Source: Bacteroidota bacterium
GTDB taxonomy: Bacteria > Bacteroidota > Bacteroidia > Cytophagales > Cyclobacteriaceae
Length of the DNA stretch: 58,190 bases
NCBI GenBank assembly: GCA_016866385.1
Contig: VGMU01000012.1
Coordinates: 1-58,190, forward strand
Direction of reading: 5' to 3'
Shown: in pieces, positions 1 to 8,034 of the stretch
Position numbering within the stretch: the first letter of the stretch is position 1
Layout of the letters: each line of letters opens with the position of its first letter
Made by a program: the position numbers and the translations under genes
Notes under the pieces: generated by a model
Database searches by the model: none
The model's input: only the letters and a program-made list of their open reading frames with translations
What the model was told of the DNA's origin: nothing

Positions 1-1
1 A

Positions 2-346
2 CTGGTACATCCTGCTGTAGCTGCTGATTTTGATGCTTGGGCGTCTAAACAAACTAGCCCCTATGTCATCAAAGAGGCCGCCTTACTTTTTGAAACAGGT
101 GCTTCAAAGCAATTAGATTACGTGATCAATGTAAGTTCCCCTCTCAAAATACGCATGAATAGAGTACTCATTCGAGATCCAGATCGCTCAGAATTGCAAG
201 TCAATCAAATTATTGACCAACAACTTCCTGACGATCGAAAAAACGAGCAAGCAGACTTTATCATCAAAAACCAAGAAAATAAATTGATCATACCCCAAGT
301 GCTAGACCTCCACAACAAGCTCTGTGCACTTTCTCAAAAGGGATAG
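2..346 (+). CDS. coaE: dephospho-CoA kinase, C-terminal part (5' truncated by window edge)
   Basis: An open frame runs in from the left edge and ends at the TAG at 344-346; about 114 residues are present and the start lies outside the window. CoaE phosphorylates the ribose 3'-OH of dephospho-CoA with ATP, the last step of coenzyme A synthesis, in the cytosol. The visible part matches the C-terminal half of Bacteroidota CoaE: YVIKEAALLFE near the start, then VINVSSPLKIRMNRVLIRD, QQLPDDRK, and a closing ADFIIKNQ...IPQVLDLHNKL segment. The P-loop end of the protein is not visible. The gene converges on serS with about 60 bases between them and no clear terminator hairpin. Identification rests on recalled family similarity. 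Confidence 0.85.
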   Translation: MVHPAVAADFDAWASKQTSPYVIKEAALLFETGASKQLDYVINVSSPLKIRMNRVLIRDPDRSELQVNQIIDQQLPDDRKNEQADFIIKNQENKLIIPQVLDLHNKLCALSQKG

Positions 347-405
347 TCACTTGAAATAGGCTTTCCCTAAAAAAAATAGGTGGGCAACATCTTCTTTACT
401 CTTCC

Positions 406-1677
406 TCAGATGCTATCAAATCCCAAATAGGAGTGCAACACTTTTGGCATCTTAATTCCATGAGGAGTTTGATTGTTTTCCAAGATAGCTGCTACAATCC
501 TTGGCAAGGCCAATGCACTCCCGTTTAGGGTATGTGCCAATTGAGGTTTTTTATCCTCCTCCTTCCAACGTAACTTCAAACGGTTGGCTTGATAGGTCTC
601 AAAATTAGAAACCGAGCTTACTTCAAGCCAACGATCTTGCCCAGCAGAATACACTTCCATGTCGTAAGTCATGGCAGAGGTAAAGCCCATATCTCCTCCA
701 CAAAGTCGAAGGACGCGATAAGGAAGTTCCAGCATTTTCAACAAACCCTGGACATAGGTACTCATTTCTTCCAAAGCGGCATAAGATGCGTCGGGATGGG
801 TTATTTGGACAATCTCCACCTTGTCAAATTGGTGTAGCCTATTTAGGCCTCGGACATGAGCCCCCCAAGAACCCGCCTCCCTTCTAAAGCAAGGGGTATA
901 TCCTACGTTCTTGATGGGAAGATCGCTACGGTTGACAATCACATCCCTGTACAAATTGGTAATAGGCACCTCTGCAGTAGGAATCAAGTACAATTGATCG
1001 GCTTGGGCAAAGTACATCTGCCCTTCTTTGTCAGGCAATTGCCCCGTTCCATATCCTGAATCCTCATTGACTAGGATGGGAGGTTGCACTTCAAAATAAC
1101 CTTGAGTCTGTGCTTGATCTAGAAAAAAATTAATTAAGGCACGTTGTAGCCTTGCCCCTTTCCCTTTATAAACTGGAAATCCTGCTCCAGCAATTTTTAC
1201 TCCAAGATCAAAATCAATTATGTCGTACTTTTTGATTAAATCCCAATGAGGCAGTTTCCCCTCAAAAAGGGTGGGGATCACTCCCTCCTGCTTTACCACC
1301 TCATTATCTTCTGCCGATTTCCCGGCTGGTACGGCCTCCTGAGGTACGTTGGGCAAGGTGTATAACAGTGCTTTTAACTGTTGCTCCACATGCTCATGTT
1401 CATCCTCCACATCCTTGATTTGTCCTTTGATAAGAGCGGTTTTTTCTCTAATGGCTGTTGCTTCAGCTTGCTTTCCTTCTTTCATCAAAAGACCAATCTC
1501 CTTGGATATCGCATTGGATTCTGCTTGCAATTGATCCCTTTGGGTTTGACAAGCTTTTCTTTTATCGTCCAAAGCAAGTACCTGCTGCAAGGTATTTTCT
1601 ACCTGAGGCAGGTTTCTTTTTTGTAGCCCAAGAAGGACTTGATGGTAGTTTTCTCGGATATGTTGAACTAAAAGCAT
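406..1677 (-). CDS. serS: seryl-tRNA synthetase
   Basis: A class II aminoacyl-tRNA synthetase that charges tRNA-Ser (and tRNA-Sec where present) with serine in the cytosol. At 423 residues it has the usual family length. The N-terminal 25-110 region is the charged coiled-coil arm that contacts the tRNA long variable arm. Motif 2 is at about residues 263-288 (CFRREAGSWGAHVRGLNRLH), and motif 3 at about 383-393 (NGSALALPR). The TAEVP signature of the serine-binding pocket is at about 234-238. The start ATG at 1677 fits family N-termini (MLLVQHIREN). A possible -7 box lies just upstream at 1701-1708. The upstream gene (lipoprotein, stop at 1714) is 36 bases away on the same strand. Confidence 0.96.
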   Translation of the reverse strand: MLLVQHIRENYHQVLLGLQKRNLPQVENTLQQVLALDDKRKACQTQRDQLQAESNAISKEIGLLMKEGKQAEATAIREKTALIKGQIKDVEDEHEHVEQQLKALLYTLPNVPQEAVPAGKSAEDNEVVKQEGVIPTLFEGKLPHWDLIKKYDIIDFDLGVKIAGAGFPVYKGKGARLQRALINFFLDQAQTQGYFEVQPPILVNEDSGYGTGQLPDKEGQMYFAQADQLYLIPTAEVPITNLYRDVIVNRSDLPIKNVGYTPCFRREAGSWGAHVRGLNRLHQFDKVEIVQITHPDASYAALEEMSTYVQGLLKMLELPYRVLRLCGGDMGFTSAMTYDMEVYSAGQDRWLEVSSVSNFETYQANRLKLRWKEEDKKPQLAHTLNGSALALPRIVAAILENNQTPHGIKMPKVLHSYLGFDSI

Positions 1678-1700
1678 GAAGAAAATTGGGATTTAAGATC

Positions 1701-1708
1701 CAAAGATA
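1701..1708 (-). promoter_or_regulatory. putative -7 promoter element for serS
   Basis: Read on the minus strand this is TATCTTTG, a perfect match to the Bacteroidota -7 consensus TAnnTTTG, placed 23 bases before the serS ATG. A TTTG at 1722-1725 is only 13 bases further upstream, short for a -33 box, so only the -7 element is supported. Confidence 0.35.
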
Positions 1709-1713
1709 AGCAC

Positions 1714-2481
1714 TTATCGGACAAAGACCGTCTTGGTGCTGCTAGAGAAAGGCCCATCTAATTCCTTGTTGTCCTTTCGAAGCAATTGAATTCTCAGTTG
1801 ATGGTCTCCTTTTGGAAGATTAGTAATTCGGATAGAATTAGGCGAAGTAACTTCGGTACTGTCTCCACCGATGAGGACCTTTACTTTCAAATTATCCAAT
1901 GCCAAGTCTCCTCCCAAAATCAAAAAATCAAGTAAAAGAGGCTCTCCATAGGCTAAAATTTGTCCATTTTTTGGAAAATTTACAGCTATATAAGGTTCTG
2001 CAGAATAGGGGAAAGCTCTAGAGTCACCTACCATAAAATCCCGATCAACATAATTTCCAAAATTTTTGAGTGCAAATCCCTTTTCATCTACCAAATAGGC
2101 AACTACGCGGTAAGTGCCTCGGGTCAATTCTTTTTGGAAAATTGGAGAGGAATATTCTTCTGGGTCGCTTCCATTCAAAATCATCCTTAGCCTAGGGATA
2201 GAGGTAGAGGAGGTACGGAGTGGAAAATTTTTTACATTGAATTCGAAGGGGACCTTGCCTGGTTTAAAAATTTGATTTCCGAGTGGAGTGAATAGCTCTA
2301 CCATGGCATCGGGATAAAAAGTCAAAGAATCCATGCTACTAAATGTAAGAGGTAGCGAATCTGTGGTAGCTTGGGCCACTTGTATACTATCTTCAGCAGA
2401 TTGCACCCTCTCCTTGTTGTCACCAGAGCAAGAACTCAGTAATAAACAAAAGAGAACAAAGGAAAAAAGGATTTTATTCAT
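1714..2481 (-). CDS. putative lipoprotein, function unknown
   Basis: About 255 residues from the ATG at 2481. That start is preferred over an in-frame one at 2529 because it directly gives a lipoprotein signal peptide: MNKILFSFVLFCLLL followed by the lipobox SSCS, with the Cys near residue 18. After a charged Asp/Glu-rich linker, the mature part looks like beta-sandwich segments (FTPLGNQIFKPGKVPFEFNV, then VNFPKNGQILAYGEPLLLDF), similar in style to Ig-like or phosphopeptide-binding periplasmic proteins of Cytophagales. I do not recognise a named family. It is divergent from the oxygenase at 2559 and sits upstream of serS on the same strand. It probably is anchored in a membrane facing the periplasm. 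Confidence 0.75.
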   Translation of the reverse strand: MNKILFSFVLFCLLLSSCSGDNKERVQSAEDSIQVAQATTDSLPLTFSSMDSLTFYPDAMVELFTPLGNQIFKPGKVPFEFNVKNFPLRTSSTSIPRLRMILNGSDPEEYSSPIFQKELTRGTYRVVAYLVDEKGFALKNFGNYVDRDFMVGDSRAFPYSAEPYIAVNFPKNGQILAYGEPLLLDFLILGGDLALDNLKVKVLIGGDSTEVTSPNSIRITNLPKGDHQLRIQLLRKDNKELDGPFSSSTKTVFVR

Positions 2482-2511
2482 GAAATCTCCAAGATTGATA
2501 CTAAAGATATT

Positions 2512-2519
2512 TATTTTTG
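2512..2519 (+). promoter_or_regulatory. putative -7 promoter element for the 2OG-Fe(II) oxygenase gene
   Basis: TATTTTTG matches TAnnTTTG, with a TTG 14 bases upstream at 2495-2497 (shorter than the usual spacing). Its position before 2559 supports the ATG at 2559 rather than the in-frame ATG at 2517, which overlaps the element. Confidence 0.35.
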
Positions 2520-2558
2520 AAGAATTCAAATGAAGTATTACGTAAACTACCCCCCACT

Positions 2559-3536
2559 ATGGACATCTTATTTGATGAAGTCCCAAGTCTAGATCTCGCA
2601 GATTTCACCTCTGGTAATCCGGATATAAAAAATGCCTTTGTAAAAAAACTGGGTGAAGCCTATCAAAATATTGGCTTTGTAGCAATAAAAAACCATGGGC
2701 TTTCTCAGGCGCTACAAGATAGGTTGTATACCTCCATCACTTCCTTTTTTTCTCTCCCAGACCATATCAAAGGAAAGTATGAAAAACCTGAAATAGGTTA
2801 TCAAAGAGGCTACACGGGAAAGGGAAAAGAACATGCCAAAGGAAGGAACACAGGGGATCTGAAAGAATTTTATCATGTAGGTCAGGAAGTTTCTTTAATT
2901 ACTGACACTGACCCAGTAAAATCTGAATATCCTGAAAACCTTTGGCCAGAGGAAATACCAAATTTTAAACAAGATGCCCTAGAAGCTTACCAGACCTTAG
3001 AATATGCAGGGAGACAAATGCTCAAAGCTATCGCTTTGCATTTGGGCTTGGAAGAATCCTATTTTGAAGACAAGGTGATTCGTGGGAATTCTATCCTTCG
3101 ACAAATCCATTATTTTCCTATCGATAATCCTGATGCGGTCCCTGCAGATGCGGTTAGAGCCGCGGAACACGGAGATATCAATTTGATCACTTTACTTATG
3201 GGAGCAAGCGCAGATGGTCTACAAGTCCTTCGAAAAGATGGAAAATGGATTCCCATCACCGCCCTCCCAGATCAATTGGTGGTCAATGTTGGGGATATGC
3301 TAGAGCGACTCACCAACAAAAAACTCAAATCAACCATCCATCGCGTGGTCAATCCTCCACGAGAAAAGATGCATACCAGCCGCTATTCCATTCCTTTTTT
3401 CATGCATCCACGCTCAGAGATGGATCTTTCTTGCCTGGAGAGTTGCATTTCAGGAGCACACCCGAAACAATTTCCAGACATTACGGCGGGTGAATTTCTA
3501 GAAGAAAGGCTTCGTGAATTAGGCCTAAGAAAATAG
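2559..3536 (+). CDS. 2-oxoglutarate/Fe(II)-dependent oxygenase, isopenicillin N synthase-like family
   Basis: About 325 residues from the ATG at 2559; an in-frame ATG at 2517 would add 14 residues but overlaps the promoter box. The N-terminal DIOX_N-type segment (PSLDLADF, then GFVAIKNHG) is followed by the double-stranded beta-helix core. Iron ligands are visible as H204-x-D206 (AAEHGDIN) and H261 (STIHRVV), and the 2-oxoglutarate-binding R-x-S as RYS near residues 275-277. The family oxidises small molecules using O2, Fe(II) and usually 2-oxoglutarate. The substrate cannot be inferred; it is not evidence of beta-lactam synthesis, since such proteins are widespread. The next gene (chromate transporter) starts 1 base after the stop, so the two are probably cotranscribed. 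Confidence 0.85.
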   Translation: MDILFDEVPSLDLADFTSGNPDIKNAFVKKLGEAYQNIGFVAIKNHGLSQALQDRLYTSITSFFSLPDHIKGKYEKPEIGYQRGYTGKGKEHAKGRNTGDLKEFYHVGQEVSLITDTDPVKSEYPENLWPEEIPNFKQDALEAYQTLEYAGRQMLKAIALHLGLEESYFEDKVIRGNSILRQIHYFPIDNPDAVPADAVRAAEHGDINLITLLMGASADGLQVLRKDGKWIPITALPDQLVVNVGDMLERLTNKKLKSTIHRVVNPPREKMHTSRYSIPFFMHPRSEMDLSCLESCISGAHPKQFPDITAGEFLEERLRELGLRK

Positions 3537-3537
3537 C

Positions 3538-4737
3538 ATGTCAATTCGTAGGGTCAGATACTACGTTTTTTTAAAGGATATTCTTACCCTATCGCTCACT
3601 TCATTTGGGGGCCCCCAAGCTTTATTGGCCATGATTTTGGAAAGGATGGTCAAAAAAAGAGGCTACATTCATGAGGAAGAGTTATGGGAGCTAAATGCCC
3701 TTTGTCAAATGCTCCCAGGCCCAGCTTCTACCCAACTGATGACTGCTATAGGTTTACGGGTAGGGGGGGCCAAGCTTGCTTACCTCACCCTTTTGGTCTG
3801 GATCCTACCGGCTACCTTGGTGATGATTTCAGCAGCTATTCTCATTGATTTTTTAAAAGAAAAAAGTCCAGTAGCCCTGAATTTTGCTCAATTTATACAG
3901 CCTATGGCCATAGGATTTATCATTTTTGCTGCACAAAAAACCATAGGCAAAACGGTAAAAAGTACAGAGGCTACCATCCTGATGCTGTTGGCGGCCTTTG
4001 TTAGTTTTTTTTACAGTTCCCCTTACTTATTTCCCGTCATGCTTCTTATGGGAGGCCTAAGCACTGCAATCAAGTACAAAAATCAGCCCAAGGTAGAAGA
4101 GGACAAATCTCTTCAAATTAAATGGAGCAACTTTTACCTATGGGCTGGAGTTTTGTTGAGTGCTGCCATAGCTGGAGCCATCACCAAAAATCAAAGCATT
4201 ATTCTTTTCGAAAATTTTTACAGAAACGGAAGCCTGATTTTCGGAGGGGGGCAGGTGCTGGTGCCCTACTTATATACCGAATTTGTTGACTTTAAAAAAT
4301 TTCTCTCTTCCGAGGAATTTTTAACCGGATATGCCATTTCTCAAGGTATTCCTGGCCCTACCTTCTCAATTGCCTCCTATGTTGGAGCACTTTCCATGAG
4401 GGATTGGGGGATTGGGGGATTTCTGATAGGCGGACTGATTGGGAGTGCTGGGATTTTCTTACCTGGCATCTTTATGATATTCTTCGTCATTCGTTTTTGG
4501 GACCAACTCAAGCTTTATAGACCCGTAAGGGCTGCACTTGAAGGAGTCAATGCGGTCTCCTGTGGAATGCTGATCGCCGCTGCCTACTTGCTATTCGAAC
4601 CTCTTGAAGCTAATTTTATTCATATTTTCTTTATTCTGAGTACCTATTCCCTGCTTCAATTCACCAAAATATCCTCCCCTACCATCGTTGCTGGGGGTAT
4701 TTTTCTTGGAATTTTGGCCCAATATTTTTTTTCTTAA
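3538..4737 (+). CDS. chrA: chromate transporter (CHR family)
   Basis: An inner-membrane protein of 399 residues, the length of the fused two-domain CHR transporters. Each half shows the family signatures: SFGGP at about residues 22-26 and PGP at 60-62 in the first half (QMLPGPASTQL), and a second FGGGQ plus PGP (QGIPGPTFSIASYVG) in the second. Around ten hydrophobic segments are visible. CHR proteins export chromate, though many members are physiologically unassigned anion transporters. Start ATG at 3538 immediately follows the oxygenase stop. No chrB-like regulator is nearby, so a role in chromate resistance is only by family. Confidence 0.88.
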   Translation: MSIRRVRYYVFLKDILTLSLTSFGGPQALLAMILERMVKKRGYIHEEELWELNALCQMLPGPASTQLMTAIGLRVGGAKLAYLTLLVWILPATLVMISAAILIDFLKEKSPVALNFAQFIQPMAIGFIIFAAQKTIGKTVKSTEATILMLLAAFVSFFYSSPYLFPVMLLMGGLSTAIKYKNQPKVEEDKSLQIKWSNFYLWAGVLLSAAIAGAITKNQSIILFENFYRNGSLIFGGGQVLVPYLYTEFVDFKKFLSSEEFLTGYAISQGIPGPTFSIASYVGALSMRDWGIGGFLIGGLIGSAGIFLPGIFMIFFVIRFWDQLKLYRPVRAALEGVNAVSCGMLIAAAYLLFEPLEANFIHIFFILSTYSLLQFTKISSPTIVAGGIFLGILAQYFFS

Positions 4738-4815
4738 TCACCTTATTTGAGTACCCGTAACAAGATACCCTTCAAAACCGTTTTGTCTTTAGATTGGATT
4801 TCCTAACTTTCTTTC

Positions 4816-5481
4816 ATGCAAGCTTCAGAATTTATAGATCATCAGGTTCCTGTGCTCAAAAAAACCGATGTAGTAGGTACAGCATTGAGTTGGATGGAAG
4901 AACTCCAAGTAGATGCCTTGCCAGTCATAGATTCTAGGAAGTTTTTGGGATTTGTCGACCAAGAAGTACTAGAAGAGCTTCCCAATGCCTTGGGAACTTT
5001 AGACCAGGTTCCTTTAGAAAATTCAACTTGCTGGGTCGTTGAAGGAAAGCATCTTTACGATCTCCTAGGTGTCGCATACACTCATCAATCCAAATGGGTG
5101 GCTGTGGTAGATCGTAACCTGCAATATCTTGGAGTAGCCCCCCTAGAGAAAGCTGTTGAAGCGATCTCAGAAGGCTTGTCATTTCCTGCAGAAGGGAGCG
5201 TCCTTTCCCTTTCCATGCAATTCAAAGAATATCAACTTTCAGAAATTGCAAGGCTAGTGGAGTCTGAGAATGCAAAAATCCTGAGCTGTATGGTATCTTC
5301 AAATCCTCTTGACTCCACCGCCATTGAAGTGACCCTCAAGTTAGATAAAGTGGATGTGCGCCATATCAAAGCCACCCTAGAGCGATTTGGCTACAGGGTA
5401 AGAGAGTATTACCGAGAAGATGCAGCACTTTCCACAGAAGAAGAGCGAATCGGCAATTTGCTCAGATTTTTAGATATTTAA
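4816..5481 (+). CDS. CBS-domain protein with C-terminal ACT-like region
   Basis: A soluble protein of 221 residues. Residues 1-60 and about 65-125 form a CBS pair (DVVGTALSWMEELQVDALPV; KWVAVVDRNLQYLGVAPL), a fold that usually binds adenosine nucleotides. The C-terminal 90 residues (EIARLVESENAKILSCMV; EVTLKLDKVDVRHIKATLE) look like an ACT-type regulatory domain, giving an AcuB-like arrangement. It ends 3 bases before nadK, an arrangement common in Bacteroidota, which suggests cotranscription and perhaps sensing of adenylate or NAD state. The role is inferred, not shown. Confidence 0.8.
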   Translation: MQASEFIDHQVPVLKKTDVVGTALSWMEELQVDALPVIDSRKFLGFVDQEVLEELPNALGTLDQVPLENSTCWVVEGKHLYDLLGVAYTHQSKWVAVVDRNLQYLGVAPLEKAVEAISEGLSFPAEGSVLSLSMQFKEYQLSEIARLVESENAKILSCMVSSNPLDSTAIEVTLKLDKVDVRHIKATLERFGYRVREYYREDAALSTEEERIGNLLRFLDI

Positions 5482-5484
5482 GTC

Positions 5485-6360
5485 ATGAATGTAGCCTTGC
5501 ATGGGCTTTCCCTGAAAGCAGAATTTTTGCCAGCCATTCGTGGGCTATTCCCCCAACTTCACTCTTTGGGAATCGAGGTAAGACTTACCCCTGCGTTAGA
5601 AAATCAACTCCAATTGCTTGGTCTCCCTTTGCCAATCTATAAGGTATTGAAACAACAAGAAGATTATGTTGGTCTTGATTTTGTGCTCTCTATCGGTGGA
5701 GATGGGACACTTTTGGATACCGTATGCCTGGTGGGGAGCAAAGAAATACCCATTTTAGGATTAAATACTGGAAGACTTGGATTTTTGGCCACCGTGGCTA
5801 CCAACAAAATTGAAGAGGCCATCCTTCACTTGGCCAAGGGCAATTATCAACTAGAGTCAAGGACCCTCCTGGCCCTACATAGCTCAAAAAAAATTTTAAA
5901 TGGGATGAATTTCGCACTCAATGAATTTACTATTCATAAGAAAGACACATCTTCCATGATCACCGTACATACCTATATCGACGGCATGTATCTCAATTCC
6001 TATTGGTCAGACGGGCTCATTGTGGCTACACCCACCGGTTCTACAGGATATTCGTTAAGCTGTGGAGGCCCTTTGATTACCCCAGGTGCAAAAAATTTTG
6101 TTATCACCCCTGTAAGTCCTCACAACCTCAATGTACGTCCCATCATCGTGTCAGACGAGTCCGAAATCAGTTTTGAAATAGAGGGCAGAACAGACAAGTT
6201 TATGATCTCTTTGGATTCTAGGTCAACGAGTATTTCTTCAGAGGTGAAATTAACCGTAAAAAAAGAAGCCTTTTGTGCTAAATTAGTGAAATTACCCACT
6301 TACCATTTCTTTGATACCCTGAGACAAAAGTTAAATTGGGGCTTAGATATGAGAAATTAA
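5485..6360 (+). CDS. nadK: NAD kinase
   Basis: Phosphorylates NAD to NADP in the cytosol. With 291 residues it is full length. The hallmark motifs are GGDGT at residues 71-75, NTGRLGF at 94-100, NEF near 146-148 and TPTGSTGYS at 182-190, all part of the nucleotide-binding and catalytic site of the family. The start ATG lies 3 bases after the CBS gene stop. The beta-barrel gene follows after about 90 bases. No unusual features. Confidence 0.96.
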   Translation: MNVALHGLSLKAEFLPAIRGLFPQLHSLGIEVRLTPALENQLQLLGLPLPIYKVLKQQEDYVGLDFVLSIGGDGTLLDTVCLVGSKEIPILGLNTGRLGFLATVATNKIEEAILHLAKGNYQLESRTLLALHSSKKILNGMNFALNEFTIHKKDTSSMITVHTYIDGMYLNSYWSDGLIVATPTGSTGYSLSCGGPLITPGAKNFVITPVSPHNLNVRPIIVSDESEISFEIEGRTDKFMISLDSRSTSISSEVKLTVKKEAFCAKLVKLPTYHFFDTLRQKLNWGLDMRN

Positions 6361-6450
6361 AAAATTTAACGCTGGAGCTTAACAATAATTAACCCCCTTC
6401 ATACCACTCTTCATTTTTTAAACGTTTGGTCCTGTATAACTTGCATCGTC

Positions 6451-7209
6451 TTGAAAAAAGTCATTTCTACGCGTACTATTCTCTTATTAGTTGCCTGTCT
6501 CTTGGCTTGCGCTCCTTTAAATTCTGGCTTTGCACAAAGTTATGAAGTTGGGGGTGGCCTAGGAACGGCAGTTTATTCAGGAGATATTTTACGAAAAATT
6601 GACTTTGCCCAAAAAGGGCTTCAAGGAACGTTGTTTGGCAAGAGAAATTTTGACAATGTGTGGAGCTTAAGGCTTGGAGTAAATATGGCTGAGCTCATGG
6701 CTGCCGATAGCATTCGACCCATTGACGCTGTAGCAGCGCTTCGCAATGCACATTTCAAGGGGCGTGTCACCGAACTATCGGCTATCATGGAATTTAATTT
6801 CCTAGACTATGTCAACCATAAGAGTGAATTTAGGTATTCTCCCTATGCTTTTTTTGGAGTTGGCATGTCTTTCTTATCGGCAGACGGTCGAGTAAACGCT
6901 AGCCTACCTGTTGAACCCTACGAGGTTTCCACGGTGGTTATTCCATTTGGAGGTGGGATAAAGTACATGCTCACTGAAAATCTTACTCTCGGATTAGAAC
7001 TTGGATTCCGGCCTAGCCTATCGGATTACTTGGATCAACTAGATAGTACTCTTCCTGCCCAATCTAGATACGCCCTTCCCCTAGATCCAAAGGGCCAAGC
7101 CCTTCCGGAAGGAATAAATTATGGCAATCCCTATACAAAGGATTGGTATTATTTTACTGGGATTACCTTAAGCTATACCCTCACCAAGGCAAGGTGCTTT
7201 ACCTATTAA
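6451..7209 (+). CDS. outer-membrane beta-barrel protein (DUF6089-like)
   Basis: A 252-residue secreted protein that starts with TTG at 6451; no in-frame ATG lies between the preceding stop region and the signal peptide. The signal peptide (MKKVISTRTILLLVACLLA..., cleavage after GFAQ near residue 29) leads into SYEVGGGLGTAVYSGDI, typical of small Bacteroidota barrels. Alternating amphipathic strands and a terminal aromatic-ended strand (YYFTGITLSYTL) follow. Proteins of this type often stand between nadK and uppS/bamA in Bacteroidota. The function is unknown; envelope assembly is inferred from the neighbours. Confidence 0.75.
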   Translation: MKKVISTRTILLLVACLLACAPLNSGFAQSYEVGGGLGTAVYSGDILRKIDFAQKGLQGTLFGKRNFDNVWSLRLGVNMAELMAADSIRPIDAVAALRNAHFKGRVTELSAIMEFNFLDYVNHKSEFRYSPYAFFGVGMSFLSADGRVNASLPVEPYEVSTVVIPFGGGIKYMLTENLTLGLELGFRPSLSDYLDQLDSTLPAQSRYALPLDPKGQALPEGINYGNPYTKDWYYFTGITLSYTLTKARCFTY

Positions 7210-7290
7210 TTAATTGCAGCGTAGGGGGATTTATTGAAAAAGAAATCCCATTTTTGTACCTCCAAAAAAGTAGCTTTCTTAGCCACTAAA

Positions 7291-8028
7291 ATGAAGGAAA
7301 CCTTAGATCGAAGCAATTTACCAAAACACATCGCCATCATCATGGATGGGAATGGTCGCTGGGCTAAAAAGAAAGGAGCCATGCGCATTTTCGGGCATAG
7401 AAATGCCATCCAAGCTGTGAGAGAGTCGATAGAGGGAGCAGCAGAATTGGGTATTGAATACCTTACTTTATTTTCTTTTTCTACAGAAAATTGGTCTCGC
7501 CCTCAGGAAGAAGTAAAAGCTCTGATGGAATTACTGGTCCAAACCATCCTAGCGGAAGTTTCGCAAATGATGAAAAATAACATCCAATTGAATGCGATTG
7601 GAGATTTGGAAAGTTTGCCTAGTCATGCTCGTGAAAAATTACTAGAAACGATACAAAAAACCTCTACCAATACCGGCTTGACCGTTACCCTTGCTTTGAG
7701 TTACAGTGGGCAGTGGGAAATTACACAAGCCGCCAAACGCATTGCTCAAAAAGTTTCTGAAGGAAAATTGAAACCTGAAGAAATCACTCAAGAAACCTTG
7801 GCCAGTCATTTGGATACGGCAGGAATGCCTGATCCTGAGCTCATGATCCGGACAAGTGGTGAATTTAGAATTAGTAATTTTCTGCTTTGGCAGTTGGCCT
7901 ACACGGAAATGGTGTTTACTCCCGTACTTTGGCCAGATTTTAGAAAAGATGACCTGTTTGCTGCGATAGATGATTTTCAAAAGAGAGAAAGAAGATTTGG
8001 AAAGACTGGCGAACAAGTAAACTCGTAA
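7291..8028 (+). CDS. uppS: isoprenyl transferase (undecaprenyl diphosphate synthase)
   Basis: Condenses isopentenyl diphosphate with farnesyl diphosphate to the C55 lipid carrier used for peptidoglycan and O-antigen. About 245 residues from the ATG at 7291. An in-frame TTG at 7234 would add 19 residues of unusual sequence, so 7291 is chosen to fit the family N-terminus. The catalytic region is IAIIMDGNGRWAKKKG with the Mg-binding Asp at residue 19; FSFSTENW and the C-terminal IRTSGEFRISNFLLWQLAY are also diagnostic. bamA follows 6 bases after the stop, so this is an envelope-biogenesis operon. Confidence 0.95.
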   Translation: MKETLDRSNLPKHIAIIMDGNGRWAKKKGAMRIFGHRNAIQAVRESIEGAAELGIEYLTLFSFSTENWSRPQEEVKALMELLVQTILAEVSQMMKNNIQLNAIGDLESLPSHAREKLLETIQKTSTNTGLTVTLALSYSGQWEITQAAKRIAQKVSEGKLKPEEITQETLASHLDTAGMPDPELMIRTSGEFRISNFLLWQLAYTEMVFTPVLWPDFRKDDLFAAIDDFQKRERRFGKTGEQVNS

Positions 8029-8034
8029 GCGTTG

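Noticed and set aside
2517..3536. Isopenicillin N synthase involved in beta-lactam biosynthesis
   Set aside because: Only general superfamily motifs are present and there are no other biosynthetic genes nearby.
7234..7290. TTG start for uppS adding 19 residues, with a purine-rich stretch upstream
   Set aside because: The extension does not fit family N-termini; Shine-Dalgarno-like matches carry little weight in Bacteroidota.
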